Part shown: positions 46,055 to 53,932 of the stretch, piece after piece
How the letters are laid out: each line of letters opens with the position of its first letter
How positions within the stretch are numbered: position 1 is the first letter of the stretch
DNA from: an uncultured Flavobacteriaceae bacterium
GTDB taxonomy: Bacteria > Bacteroidota > Bacteroidia > Flavobacteriales > Flavobacteriaceae
Reading direction: 5' to 3'
Length of the DNA: 64,000 nt
Assembly (NCBI GenBank): GCA_938029725.1
Contig: CALHGE010000012.1
Span: 94,065-158,064, forward strand
Notes under the pieces: model-generated
The model's input: only the letters and a program-made list of their open reading frames with translations
What the model was told of the DNA's origin: nothing
Databases searched by the model: none
Program-made: the position numbers and the translations under genes

Positions 46055-47278
46055 ATGAAATTTAAAAAATCAATACGTAACATTCTTCATATTCCATCGC
46101 TATTTCTACTTCTTATTTTGTTCATTTCTTGTCAGAATTCTCTACCCAAAACCAATAAAGTCGCAAGCCAATCGCTCGGCCCAAAAAACGGAGCACTATT
46201 AATTGGTGGTGGCGGAATGACAGCTGCAATGTGGCAGGTGTTTTTTGAATTAGCAGGTAGCGAATCTTCTAAACTAGTTATCATTCCAACCGCTTTTGAT
46301 GAAAATTCAATAAACTATGATCCAGAATTTAAAATTTTAAAAAGACAATTTGAAGCTCGAGGTTTTAATGACATTCAATTTATGCACACCAGAGATAGCT
46401 TGATTGCGAATACCGATGATTTTGTAAAGCCCTTAAAAACAGCAACAGCAGTTTGGCTTACTGGCGGAAGACAATGGCGAACTGCAGACGCTTATTTACA
46501 TACTAAAGTTCATACCGAATTGAAAAATGTTTTAAATCGTGGCGGAATTATCGGTGGCCATTCGGCTGGCGCATCTATTCAAGGGTCATATTTGGCAAGA
46601 GGTGGAAGAGGTTTAGGAGCTAATTACAAAATAATTAGTGACCCGGAAGTTGGATTTGGATTTGTGACACATACTGCTTTTGACCAGCATCACCTTTATA
46701 GAAATAGACAATATGACATGTTTGATTTATTAAAAATTAAACCTGAATTATTAGGTATCGGTATAGATGAAGATACTGCGGTTTTAGTACAAGGAAATGA
46801 ATTTGAAGTTATAGGTAATAAATATGTCGCAATTTATGACGGAACATTTTGGTCTCCTTATTTCAATACAATTGATACACTGGAGACTGGAAAAAACAAG
46901 TTTTATGTTTTAAAAAATGGAGACAAATACAACTTAAAAAAGAGGCGAGTTCAGCGCAATAGGTTTTTAAAGCCAAAAATACTTACTCCTAGAGACCAAA
47001 AAGAATATGTTGGTAATTATCTTTTTGAAAAAAGCAGCGTCTTCTGGAATAACATTCTCATTGAAAATGATACTCTGAAATTTCAAATTATAAGACGAAA
47101 TATCGCTAAAGAGCCTATTCCTATTTATGCCTACCAAAAAGATTTGTTTTTTGACACAGATGCCGAACTATGGTTTCATTTTAAAAGAGATAGTTTAGGC
47201 GTTATTATTGGTTTTGATAAAAGAACGCATCAATTCATTGACGCTAAAAGCCAAAGATTTAATGGCATAAAAGAATAA
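46055..47278 (+). CDS. Exported cyanophycinase-like S51 peptidase
   Basis: 407 residues, lipoprotein signal (LFLLLILFISC, Cys24-27 region). The S51 domain (about 45-260) shows GALLIGGGGMTAAMW, VWLTGGRQWRTADAYL, and the nucleophile elbow GGIIGGHSAGASIQGSYLARGG (in part), plus IGIDEDTAVLVQGNEFEVIG. A C-terminal extension of about 130 residues has no recognised domain. Cyanophycinases hydrolyse cyanophycin to beta-Asp-Arg dipeptides. In a non-photosynthetic flavobacterium an exported enzyme could degrade external cyanophycin or other beta-aspartyl peptides. Confidence 0.85.
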   Translation: MKFKKSIRNILHIPSLFLLLILFISCQNSLPKTNKVASQSLGPKNGALLIGGGGMTAAMWQVFFELAGSESSKLVIIPTAFDENSINYDPEFKILKRQFEARGFNDIQFMHTRDSLIANTDDFVKPLKTATAVWLTGGRQWRTADAYLHTKVHTELKNVLNRGGIIGGHSAGASIQGSYLARGGRGLGANYKIISDPEVGFGFVTHTAFDQHHLYRNRQYDMFDLLKIKPELLGIGIDEDTAVLVQGNEFEVIGNKYVAIYDGTFWSPYFNTIDTLETGKNKFYVLKNGDKYNLKKRRVQRNRFLKPKILTPRDQKEYVGNYLFEKSSVFWNNILIENDTLKFQIIRRNIAKEPIPIYAYQKDLFFDTDAELWFHFKRDSLGVIIGFDKRTHQFIDAKSQRFNGIKE

Positions 47279-47416
47279 AATCTGCACTAACATGCAATCT
47301 ATCGCTAGTTCTCGCCTACTTCCAAAAATACTTGCGATTTTTCGGCTCGTATCTATTAGACCATTCGCTTAATAAGGCATATACTAGCACATGAGTTACT
47401 AGCTAAAAAAGCAACA
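47279..47416. repeat. Spacer with conserved core (copy 1)
   Basis: The sequence at 47307-47329 (AGTTCTCGCCTACTTCC then AAAAAT) matches 53822-53844 in 20 of 23 bases. It is followed by AAAAAT...ATTTTT, a small hairpin. An ACTAACATGC segment sits just after the preceding stop, comparable to GCCAACACCG in the other copy. Confidence 0.5.
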
Positions 47417-47962
47417 ATGAAATTAAAAAAGGCCTTGATAACAGATATCATCAATTTACAGAAAATTTGTATTGATGCATATTCTAAGAATTTTTTTGAC
47501 CATTGGAATGATGGCGGATTAGAATGGTATTTGATTAAGGAATTTAGTGCCTCCAGAATAAAATCAGATTTGGCCGATAAGAACACCGAATACTATTTTA
47601 TTGAGCATGAATTAAAACCCGTTGGGTTTATAAAAATCAGGAATAATTCAAACACAAATTGGCCTATTGAAAATGGAGTGGAATTAGAGAAAATGTATAT
47701 TATTCCAAAATACAAAGGAATGGGAATTGGAAAATTGGCATTGATGGAGATTATCACAAAAGCTGAGGAACGCGGTAAAAAAAATATCTTCTTAGGTGTA
47801 ATTGACTCGAATCTAAATGCCATTTCCTTTTACAAAAAGCTTGGATTTGAATTCCACAGCAAAACGATTTTGAATATACCATACTTCAAAGAGGAATTAA
47901 AAGGGATGAATAGAATGATAAAAGAATTGAACGACGCAAATCGACTTAAGAACAATGCCTAA
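47417..47962 (+). CDS. GNAT family N-acetyltransferase
   Basis: 181 residues, cytoplasmic. The acetyl-CoA binding motif A is clear: EKMYIIPKYKGMGIGKLALMEI, with the Q/RxxGxG/A-type turn KGMGIGK; motif B follows in NAISFYKKLGFEFHSK. The substrate is unknown; small-molecule or protein N-terminus acetylation is typical. It is a single-gene unit followed by a 9-bp hairpin. Confidence 0.9.
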   Translation: MKLKKALITDIINLQKICIDAYSKNFFDHWNDGGLEWYLIKEFSASRIKSDLADKNTEYYFIEHELKPVGFIKIRNNSNTNWPIENGVELEKMYIIPKYKGMGIGKLALMEIITKAEERGKKNIFLGVIDSNLNAISFYKKLGFEFHSKTILNIPYFKEELKGMNRMIKELNDANRLKNNA

Positions 47963-47970
47963 AGTTTATA

Positions 47971-47998
47971 AGGCCTTAGTGATTTTACGCTAAGGTCT
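47971..47998 (+). terminator. Hairpin after the GNAT gene
   Basis: AGGCCTTAG pairs with CTAAGGTCT (9 bp including one G-T pair, loop of 10 nt), 8 nt after the stop. No T-run follows, so it may be a weak terminator or a spacer element. Confidence 0.45.
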
Positions 47999-48209
47999 GT
48001 GTATATTTATGGTGTTTGAGAAAGCTTGAGAATTTGGCTTTTAAAACAAAAAGCTTTAACCCGAAGCCAAGACAGAAACTCCATGTTTACGTAGCTTCCC
48101 TAATTGCCTTTAACGAGATCTAATGAGTAAAAAAAAATACAAACTATCATACCCTAACAGATCATAACTTCTTTAGCAGAACTAAGGCGATTCTTTTAAT
48201 AAATTACAA

Positions 48210-49004
48210 ATGCGATATTTCATACACTTAGGGTTCGACGGCAGTGACTACAGAGGTTGGCAGAGACAAAAGGAAACTCGAAACACTGTTCAAGAAGTTG
48301 TAGAGCAAACACTCGCGCGCCTTTTTAAGAAAAGAGTGAGTGCCTATGGCTGTGGGCGCACCGATGCTGGTGTTCATGCAAGTCAATATGTCATTCAAAT
48401 CAATCTTGATGAAGCTCCCGTATTTGATTTAAAATTTCGACTAAATAAAAACCTACCCAATAGCATCGCAGTTTTTGAAATCATTGAGGTCAATGAAAAT
48501 CAACATTGTCGTCATGACGCCGTGGCCCGAACCTACGACTATTTCGCGCACTGGAATAAAGACCCAGCACTCGTTCGATACAGTTCCTTCTATGAGGATG
48601 TGATTTTAGACTTTGCCGAAATGAAAAAAGCTGCGGCTCTTATCCTTAAAAACAGAGACTTTAGAACGCTTTGTAAGCAGCCAGATTTAAACGATAACAC
48701 CTTGTGCCAGATAAGCAAATGTGAAGTATTCATTAATGAGAAACAAGGGCGATTACGGTTCACTATTACCAGCAATCGATTTCTCAGAGGCATGGTTCGG
48801 ATTTGCGTTTTCTTTTTGCTGGAAGTAGGGAAAGGGAAAATGACTTTAGATGAGTTTGAGAAAATTTTGAATCAGGAAAAAGACTTTAAAGAAAAGTGGC
48901 CTGCGCATCCGAATGGCCTTTTTCTTAGCAGTGTTGAGTATCCATTTTTGAAACTAACAGATTCACATAATTTGATTAGTATGCTGAAGCTTGGCTTAGC
49001 GTAA
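48210..49004 (+). CDS. truA: tRNA pseudouridine synthase A
   Basis: 264 residues. It makes pseudouridine at positions 38-40 of tRNA anticodon arms. The catalytic motif GCGRTDAGVHA holds Asp52; other TruA landmarks are LGFDGSDYRGWQRQ at the N-terminus, HDAVARTYDYF and FLRGMVRICVFFLLEVGKG. Length and order are normal. It sits among single-gene accessory units, with 247 bp upstream and 722 bp downstream free of genes, so it may have been carried along or be an original resident of the locus. Confidence 0.93.
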   Translation: MRYFIHLGFDGSDYRGWQRQKETRNTVQEVVEQTLARLFKKRVSAYGCGRTDAGVHASQYVIQINLDEAPVFDLKFRLNKNLPNSIAVFEIIEVNENQHCRHDAVARTYDYFAHWNKDPALVRYSSFYEDVILDFAEMKKAAALILKNRDFRTLCKQPDLNDNTLCQISKCEVFINEKQGRLRFTITSNRFLRGMVRICVFFLLEVGKGKMTLDEFEKILNQEKDFKEKWPAHPNGLFLSSVEYPFLKLTDSHNLISMLKLGLA

Positions 49005-49726
49005 TTGTATCTAAGTAGAAATTACAACTAAAAAATCTTAGCGATGATTTGGAAGGGAGAGTAGATAACAATTATACCCGCTAAAGATTTTTCGTCGCAA
49101 GGACAAAACCTTGGCAAAAAAATCTAGAAAACAGTGTGAATATTTGAATGAGACTTATCGTACTTCAATAGAAAACCTTAGCCTAGTTGCAATCAAAATT
49201 GCCTTTTCTGAGGCCAAGCATCAATTCTATTTTTTTTTAAATTTACATAAAAGCATAATAGCGAATATTCCATAAGCAAGCTTTAAAACTATCTCCTGCT
49301 TAGAGCTCCACTTGTTTGATAAACCCCTCTTCTAAAGAGACAGAACAGGCCTCATTTAGATCGCCATACCCTTTTGCTCTGATATAAAATTATAGGAATA
49401 AAAACCAAATAGAGCAAGTGCATTTAGTTCTTTTAGCGCTAGCGAATTCTCACTTTTCAGTAAGGTCACTGCTTCCGCTGCACTTTGCCAGGCTATTGTT
49501 GCATGCGCATTCTAGTCTGGTGTATTATTGAACGTACAATGGTTGATGGAAAATGGGTTTATGAATCATAAATACTTCTGATTTAGTGTTCTTAAAATGA
49601 ATTTAAGAAGACATAAAACAGTTTAAAACGTGCTTTATGTGAACCCCTTTATACCATTTAAAATCAAAAATGTTTGTCCATTTTAAATATTAATTAGATA
49701 TTTGTCTAAATACCTAAACATTCAAA
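49005..49726. other. Gene-free spacer, 722 bp, with a long inverted repeat
   Basis: AAAAATCTTAGCG (49031-49043) and CGCTAAAGATTTTT (49079-49092) form a 13-bp inverted repeat with one extra base and a 35-nt loop, 26 bp after the truA stop. The remainder is AT-rich with no gene recognised until the sdpR promoter (49673-49709). Confidence 0.6.
49673..49709 (+). promoter_or_regulatory. sdpRI promoter with overlapping dyad operator
   Basis: TTTG (49673-49676), 20 nt, then GATATTTG (49697-49704, one mismatch to TAnnTTTG). The -7 region lies inside the dyad TTAGA-TATTTG-TCTAA (49694-49709), just upstream of the ATG at 49727. A repressor bound there would block its own operon, as expected for an ArsR-type autoregulator. 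Confidence 0.6.
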
Positions 49727-49981
49727 ATGAATTCCTTATTTAAAGCTCTTAATGATGAAACTCGCAGGCAGATTGTCGAGTTATTGAAAGAGAGAGATAT
49801 GAATGCCGGAGAAATTGCAGCCAAGTTCAATATTTCAAAGCCTAGTATTTCACACCATCTCGACATTTTAAAAAGAGCAGATTTGATTACAAGCGAGAAA
49901 AAAGGACAATTTGTAGAATACACTTTGAATACAAGCATATTAGAAGATTTACTAAACTGGATACTAACACTAAAAAAATAA
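49727..49981 (+). CDS. sdpR: ArsR-family repressor, SdpR-like
   Basis: 84 residues, almost only a winged helix-turn-helix: ALNDETRRQIVELLKERDMNAGEIAAKF, recognition helix ISKPSISHHLDILKRADLI, and a wing with KKGQFVEYTLN. No cysteine metal site is present, which fits SdpR rather than metal-sensing ArsR proteins. Its stop codon directly abuts the ATG of the SdpI-like gene. In Bacillus subtilis SdpR represses sdpRI and is captured at the membrane by SdpI; the same circuit is inferred here. Confidence 0.85.
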   Translation: MNSLFKALNDETRRQIVELLKERDMNAGEIAAKFNISKPSISHHLDILKRADLITSEKKGQFVEYTLNTSILEDLLNWILTLKK

Positions 49982-50632
49982 ATGATGACCCTTAAAAAAG
50001 AAATACCCTTAGTTGTAATTGTATTGCTCCCGTTCATGTATTTAGCTTATATCTGGAATCAATTACCTGAAAAAGTTCCTATGCATTGGAATATTAAAGG
50101 TGAAATAGACGGGTATGGCGATAAAACTGAGCTCCTAATAATACCCATCTTATTGCCCTTGCTCTGCTACATTCTCTTTTTAGTTATACCCAAAATTGAT
50201 CCTAAAAACAAATTAAAAAAAATGGGGAATAAACTTCAAACCATAAAAGTGTTATTGACCACTTTTATGTCCATATTAGCATTGTTTATACTGTATTCAG
50301 CCAAAAACCAATCTTTGACTAATCCAAATTATATTTTGCTCTTAATTGGAGTATTATATATCATTCTTGGCAACTTCTTCAAAACAATAAAGGCAAATTA
50401 CTTTATAGGAATTAGAACACCTTGGACACTTGAAAGTGAAACGGTATGGAAAGAAACACATAAGTTAGGCGGAAAAATGTGGTTTGTAGGTGGAATTATT
50501 GTCGTGCTATCAAGTTTGATTTTAGACAAACAGCCTAATTTCACCTTGTTTTTAGTAATTACCGGAATAATTTCAATCGTACCTATCGTATATTCTTACC
50601 TTCAATTTAATAAAGAAAAGAAAACGGCTTAG
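49982..50632 (+). CDS. sdpI: SdpI-family membrane protein
   Basis: 216 residues with about six membrane segments. The first part is DUF1648-like (YIWNQLPEKVPMHWNIKGEIDGYG split by a short loop), the second has the SdpI motif FIGIRTPWTLESETVWKETHKLGGKMW (landmarks GIRTPWTLES and WKETHKLGG). SdpI gives immunity to the SDP toxin in B. subtilis and also sequesters the SdpR repressor. No toxin-like small gene was seen next to it, so here it may sense other envelope-active peptides. The first of two adjacent ATG codons (49982 and 49985) touches the sdpR stop. Confidence 0.85.
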   Translation: MMTLKKEIPLVVIVLLPFMYLAYIWNQLPEKVPMHWNIKGEIDGYGDKTELLIIPILLPLLCYILFLVIPKIDPKNKLKKMGNKLQTIKVLLTTFMSILALFILYSAKNQSLTNPNYILLLIGVLYIILGNFFKTIKANYFIGIRTPWTLESETVWKETHKLGGKMWFVGGIIVVLSSLILDKQPNFTLFLVITGIISIVPIVYSYLQFNKEKKTA

Positions 50633-50885
50633 AACAAGAATCATAAGACCTAGCGAATATATTAGTTTCGAATGATTTTAACGCTTTTACATAGATCTCA
50701 AAATAGTATATTTCGCCCTAATGAAATAAGCTTTTTAGACTATTAAGTTCAGTACCATATGCAAATTAGAATCGCCCTTGCTCCAAAAGTTAGCGTCGCT
50801 ATTGCATTATTTGGCCCATTGCGTACTTAGGTATGATAGACTATGTTTCTTAGCACAAGCCCTAACTGCGAGTTAAAAACAGAAA
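50633..50885. other. Spacer, 253 bp, nothing recognised
   Basis: AT-rich, no coding content and no strong hairpin. It belongs to the series of long spacers in this region. Confidence 0.4.
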
Positions 50886-51956
50886 ATGACAAAAATACTA
50901 ATCACGCTGACTGCTTTACTAACGTTTGCAGCACATTGTAAAGCACAAATAGATACGTCACCAATCGATAGCATTGTTCAAAATGCTGTACGCACAAATT
51001 TATTTGAAGGAACTGTGCTAATAGCAGAAAATGGAAAGGTTATTTATCATAAATCTTATGGTTCAAAAGACACTGAGAATCTTTTACCCATAACTAATAA
51101 AACTCATTTTAGTATTGCTTCTATCACCAAATTATTTACTGCCATAGCAATTATGCAACTTGTCGAAGAACGTAAATTGAAATTATCAGATCATCTAAAG
51201 TTCTTATTACCCGACTATGATATTCCAAATGCCAAGAAGATTACTATTCATCATCTTTTATTACATATTTCAGGTTTACCTAATGAAAGTGATGAGATAT
51301 TCAACCAGACAAAAAAACCAAAAGAATTTGTGTTTGAAACCTTAGCTAAAAAGGCGCGCGAGTTCGGCTCCTTCAACTATGCGAATATTGATTATGTTTT
51401 ACTGGGCTTAATTATAGAAGAATACGATAAAATGTCTTGGAGTGAGGCTATTCAGAATAGGATATTAGACCCGCTAAAAATGAACAATTCAGGATTTTTA
51501 GAAAGCCAAAATTATCCAGAAAATTTCGCGTATTCATTTTCCTTCGATGAGCAAGGCTCAAAGAGAAGAGATCCGCAATTTTTTATTGAAAATTATTATT
51601 CAGCGGGGTGCATGTATGCGACATCTGAAGACCTACTAAAACTTGATCAAGCAATGTACGACGATCAATTGCTGACGCAGCACAGTAAAGATTTAATGTA
51701 CACTTCTTATCCCGAATATAATTACTCAGGCTACAGTGTTTGGACTTATAATTATCCTTTTGCAAAATCTAAACCAAAAATCATGGAAAGAAGAGGTGGC
51801 ATATTAGGTGCAAATTCCGTTTTAATACGAATTTTAGACACTAATAAGTCCCTAATTATTCTAAGCAACAATAACAGGTTTAACCCCGATTCTTTTGGGA
51901 ATACTAAGAGCCTAAAAGAAGCCTTAATGATAGCAGTAGTTAAAACCAAACAATAA
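50886..51956 (+). CDS. Exported serine hydrolase, beta-lactamase/DD-peptidase fold
   Basis: 356 residues with a signal peptide ending AAHCKAQ (about residue 21). The class C beta-lactamase/PBP4-like motifs are Ser79-x-x-Lys82 (SIASITKLF) and Tyr165-x-Asn167 (FNYANIDYVLLG); a late RRGGILG segment may play the part of the KTG/HxG box. Such stand-alone enzymes may be esterases or D-amino-peptidases rather than true beta-lactamases. It is a single-gene unit followed by a hairpin. Confidence 0.88.
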   Translation: MTKILITLTALLTFAAHCKAQIDTSPIDSIVQNAVRTNLFEGTVLIAENGKVIYHKSYGSKDTENLLPITNKTHFSIASITKLFTAIAIMQLVEERKLKLSDHLKFLLPDYDIPNAKKITIHHLLLHISGLPNESDEIFNQTKKPKEFVFETLAKKAREFGSFNYANIDYVLLGLIIEEYDKMSWSEAIQNRILDPLKMNNSGFLESQNYPENFAYSFSFDEQGSKRRDPQFFIENYYSAGCMYATSEDLLKLDQAMYDDQLLTQHSKDLMYTSYPEYNYSGYSVWTYNYPFAKSKPKIMERRGGILGANSVLIRILDTNKSLIILSNNNRFNPDSFGNTKSLKEALMIAVVKTKQ

Positions 51957-51961
51957 CAAAG

Positions 51962-51992
51962 CATCTAAAACAGGAATTGCCTTTCTTAGATG
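51962..51992 (+). terminator. Hairpin after the serine hydrolase gene
   Basis: CATCTAA pairs with TTAGATG (7 bp), then a 3x3 internal loop, AGG/CCT, and loop AATTG. It starts 6 nt after the stop and lacks a T-run. Confidence 0.5.
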
Positions 51993-52161
51993 AGCGATTT
52001 ACAATATTAAAATCAATTTGAACTTGGAAAGCTGGTAGGTAAAATGCACTTCCCTTCATAAACAAGTGATCACCATTCATTGTGACCGCAATACAAAAAT
52101 TAACACCCATTGCGTTTAAAAAAAATTATCTTTAAAATCATCTTAACAAATTTCAAATACT

Positions 52162-52704
52162 ATGAGACCTATACATGCTCTAATAACACTAATACTATTC
52201 AGTTCGGTTACATCACCTTTGTTCGCTCAACAAAATAGTTTTATTAAAGACTATTTGGAGCGATTTGAAAATTCTCGCAACTATTTAATTCTTGTTGCAG
52301 AAACGATGCCCGAGAATAAATATGGCTACAAAGCTACTGCAGAAGCTATGAGCTTTGCCGAAAACTTAATGCATATAGGGTATGCTATTGATTGGCATAG
52401 CCAGTCCTTATTAGGTAGTCGAGAATCAAGAGATTGGCAAACGGATACTACTTTTAAAGTTGCAGAAAAGTCGAAGGAAGAAATGATTGCAAGAATAAAT
52501 AAGACATTTGATGAAACCATAAAATTCATTAAACAATTTGACACAGCTCAATTTGATGACGAGCTAGACTATTTCGGTTTGAATAGAACGAAGCGACAAA
52601 TTTTCTTATTACTTGCTGACCACATAACGCACCATCGAGGACAAATGCTTGTTTATATGAGACTTAACGGACTTTCACCACCGAGATATGTTTTGTTTCA
52701 ATAA
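52162..52704 (+). CDS. Exported DinB-family protein
   Basis: 180 residues. A signal peptide ends at LFAQ (about residue 22). The DinB four-helix bundle follows, with candidate metal ligands His in AENLMHIGYAIDWH and in ADHITHHRGQMLVYMRLNG (the HxxxH near the last helix). DinB-like proteins are metal-dependent, sometimes thiol (bacillithiol or mycothiol) transferases, which is notable because bshC is in this window. The export signal makes a cytoplasmic thiol-transferase role unlikely. Single-gene unit. Confidence 0.85.
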   Translation: MRPIHALITLILFSSVTSPLFAQQNSFIKDYLERFENSRNYLILVAETMPENKYGYKATAEAMSFAENLMHIGYAIDWHSQSLLGSRESRDWQTDTTFKVAEKSKEEMIARINKTFDETIKFIKQFDTAQFDDELDYFGLNRTKRQIFLLLADHITHHRGQMLVYMRLNGLSPPRYVLFQ

Positions 52705-52919
52705 CTTAGACAAAATGAATATTATTATAGAAAAAGGGGGTTTGTACTATATCGCTCTCATGAAAACAAGCCTTGCTAAGCACACGTATACTAGAAAATG
52801 TGTCCCGCCAGAATTGAAAGGAAAACTCGTTTTGATGAGGGCACAAAATTAAGGGTGAAGCCTGCGCTATACAAGCTACTTTTCATCACAATGACCTTGA
52901 TAATAGTTAGAACAGAAAT

Positions 52920-53789
52920 ATGAGATTTACATTTGGTATTATACTATTAGTTTTAATAAATCACGTTAATTTATTGGGACAGGTTTCAGATTACGGAAGT
53001 ACAACAGAAACACACTATATCGTATCTAAAGAAGATAAAAAATATAAAATAAAAGTAACATTACCTCACAACTACAACCAGAATAAAACATATGAAACAG
53101 TATACTATTTAGACAGTTGGTGGTTATCTGAAATGGTTTTGGGAACCTATGCAATACTAAACCTATCTGAAAAGATAGATCCTATTATTCTTATCGGAAT
53201 TTCAATAGATGGCAATCTAAAAGACTGGAATATTCAACGAACTTTAGACTTTACACCTTCGAAATATGACCTTGGAATAATGGGTTTTGAAATGCAAGCT
53301 GGAAGTGACGAAAACAGCATAAGACTCAACCCAAATAATACAGGAGCAGCAGCTATTTTTAGTACTTTTTTAGAAACGAAAGTTATCACATCAATAGAAG
53401 AAAAATATCCAAACCTCGAAAAGAATCGTGGTCTTATTGGACATTCATATGGTGGGCTATTTAGCTTTTACATAATGCAGCAGAAACCACAATTATTTTC
53501 TGATTTTATTATTATATCTCCTTCTCTATGGTGGAACAAATCAGAATTAGTGAAAAAAGAATTCTTTCTAAAATTTAAAGAAAATAAACTCGCTTCTAGT
53601 ATTTATTTATCTTACGGTAGCTCCGAATCTAAATTAATTACTAGATCAAATACAGAAATGGATACAGTTCTTAAAGGTTTAGAAAAAGATCAATTGAATT
53701 ATAAATTTAACATCTATCAAAAAGCAAATCATAATTCGATTTTATCTCAGGGAATTTATGATGGTTTACTTTATACTTATGAAAAATAA
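52920..53789 (+). CDS. Exported alpha/beta-hydrolase esterase (esterase D/IroE-like)
   Basis: 289 residues with a signal peptide ending LLGQ. The putative esterase family fold shows KIKVTLPHNYN, VYYLDSWWLSEMV, the nucleophile elbow GLIGHSYGGLFSFYIM, IISPSLWWNK and a late His in KANHNSILSQG. Related enzymes hydrolyse siderophore esters or acyl esters on polysaccharides. The true substrate is unknown. It is a single-gene unit. Confidence 0.85.
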   Translation: MRFTFGIILLVLINHVNLLGQVSDYGSTTETHYIVSKEDKKYKIKVTLPHNYNQNKTYETVYYLDSWWLSEMVLGTYAILNLSEKIDPIILIGISIDGNLKDWNIQRTLDFTPSKYDLGIMGFEMQAGSDENSIRLNPNNTGAAAIFSTFLETKVITSIEEKYPNLEKNRGLIGHSYGGLFSFYIMQQKPQLFSDFIIISPSLWWNKSELVKKEFFLKFKENKLASSIYLSYGSSESKLITRSNTEMDTVLKGLEKDQLNYKFNIYQKANHNSILSQGIYDGLLYTYEK

Positions 53790-53932
53790 ACTATTGCCAA
53801 CACCGCTGATAATGTAGTAGGAGTTCTAGCCTACTTACGAAAATGTTTTCCTAATTATTTGGCGATACATATTTCGTTAGCGAACCTAAATAACATGATA
53901 TTCTACTATCTTTATAGCTTCAAAACCAATTA
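53790..53932. repeat. Spacer with conserved core (copy 2)
   Basis: The 23-bp core at 53822-53844 (AGTTCTAGCCTACTTACG then AAAAT) matches the spacer at 47307-47329 in 20 of 23 bases. TTGCCAACACCG begins 5 bp after the esterase stop. A -7-like TATCTTTA lies at 53908-53915, ahead of the dus gene. Confidence 0.5.
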
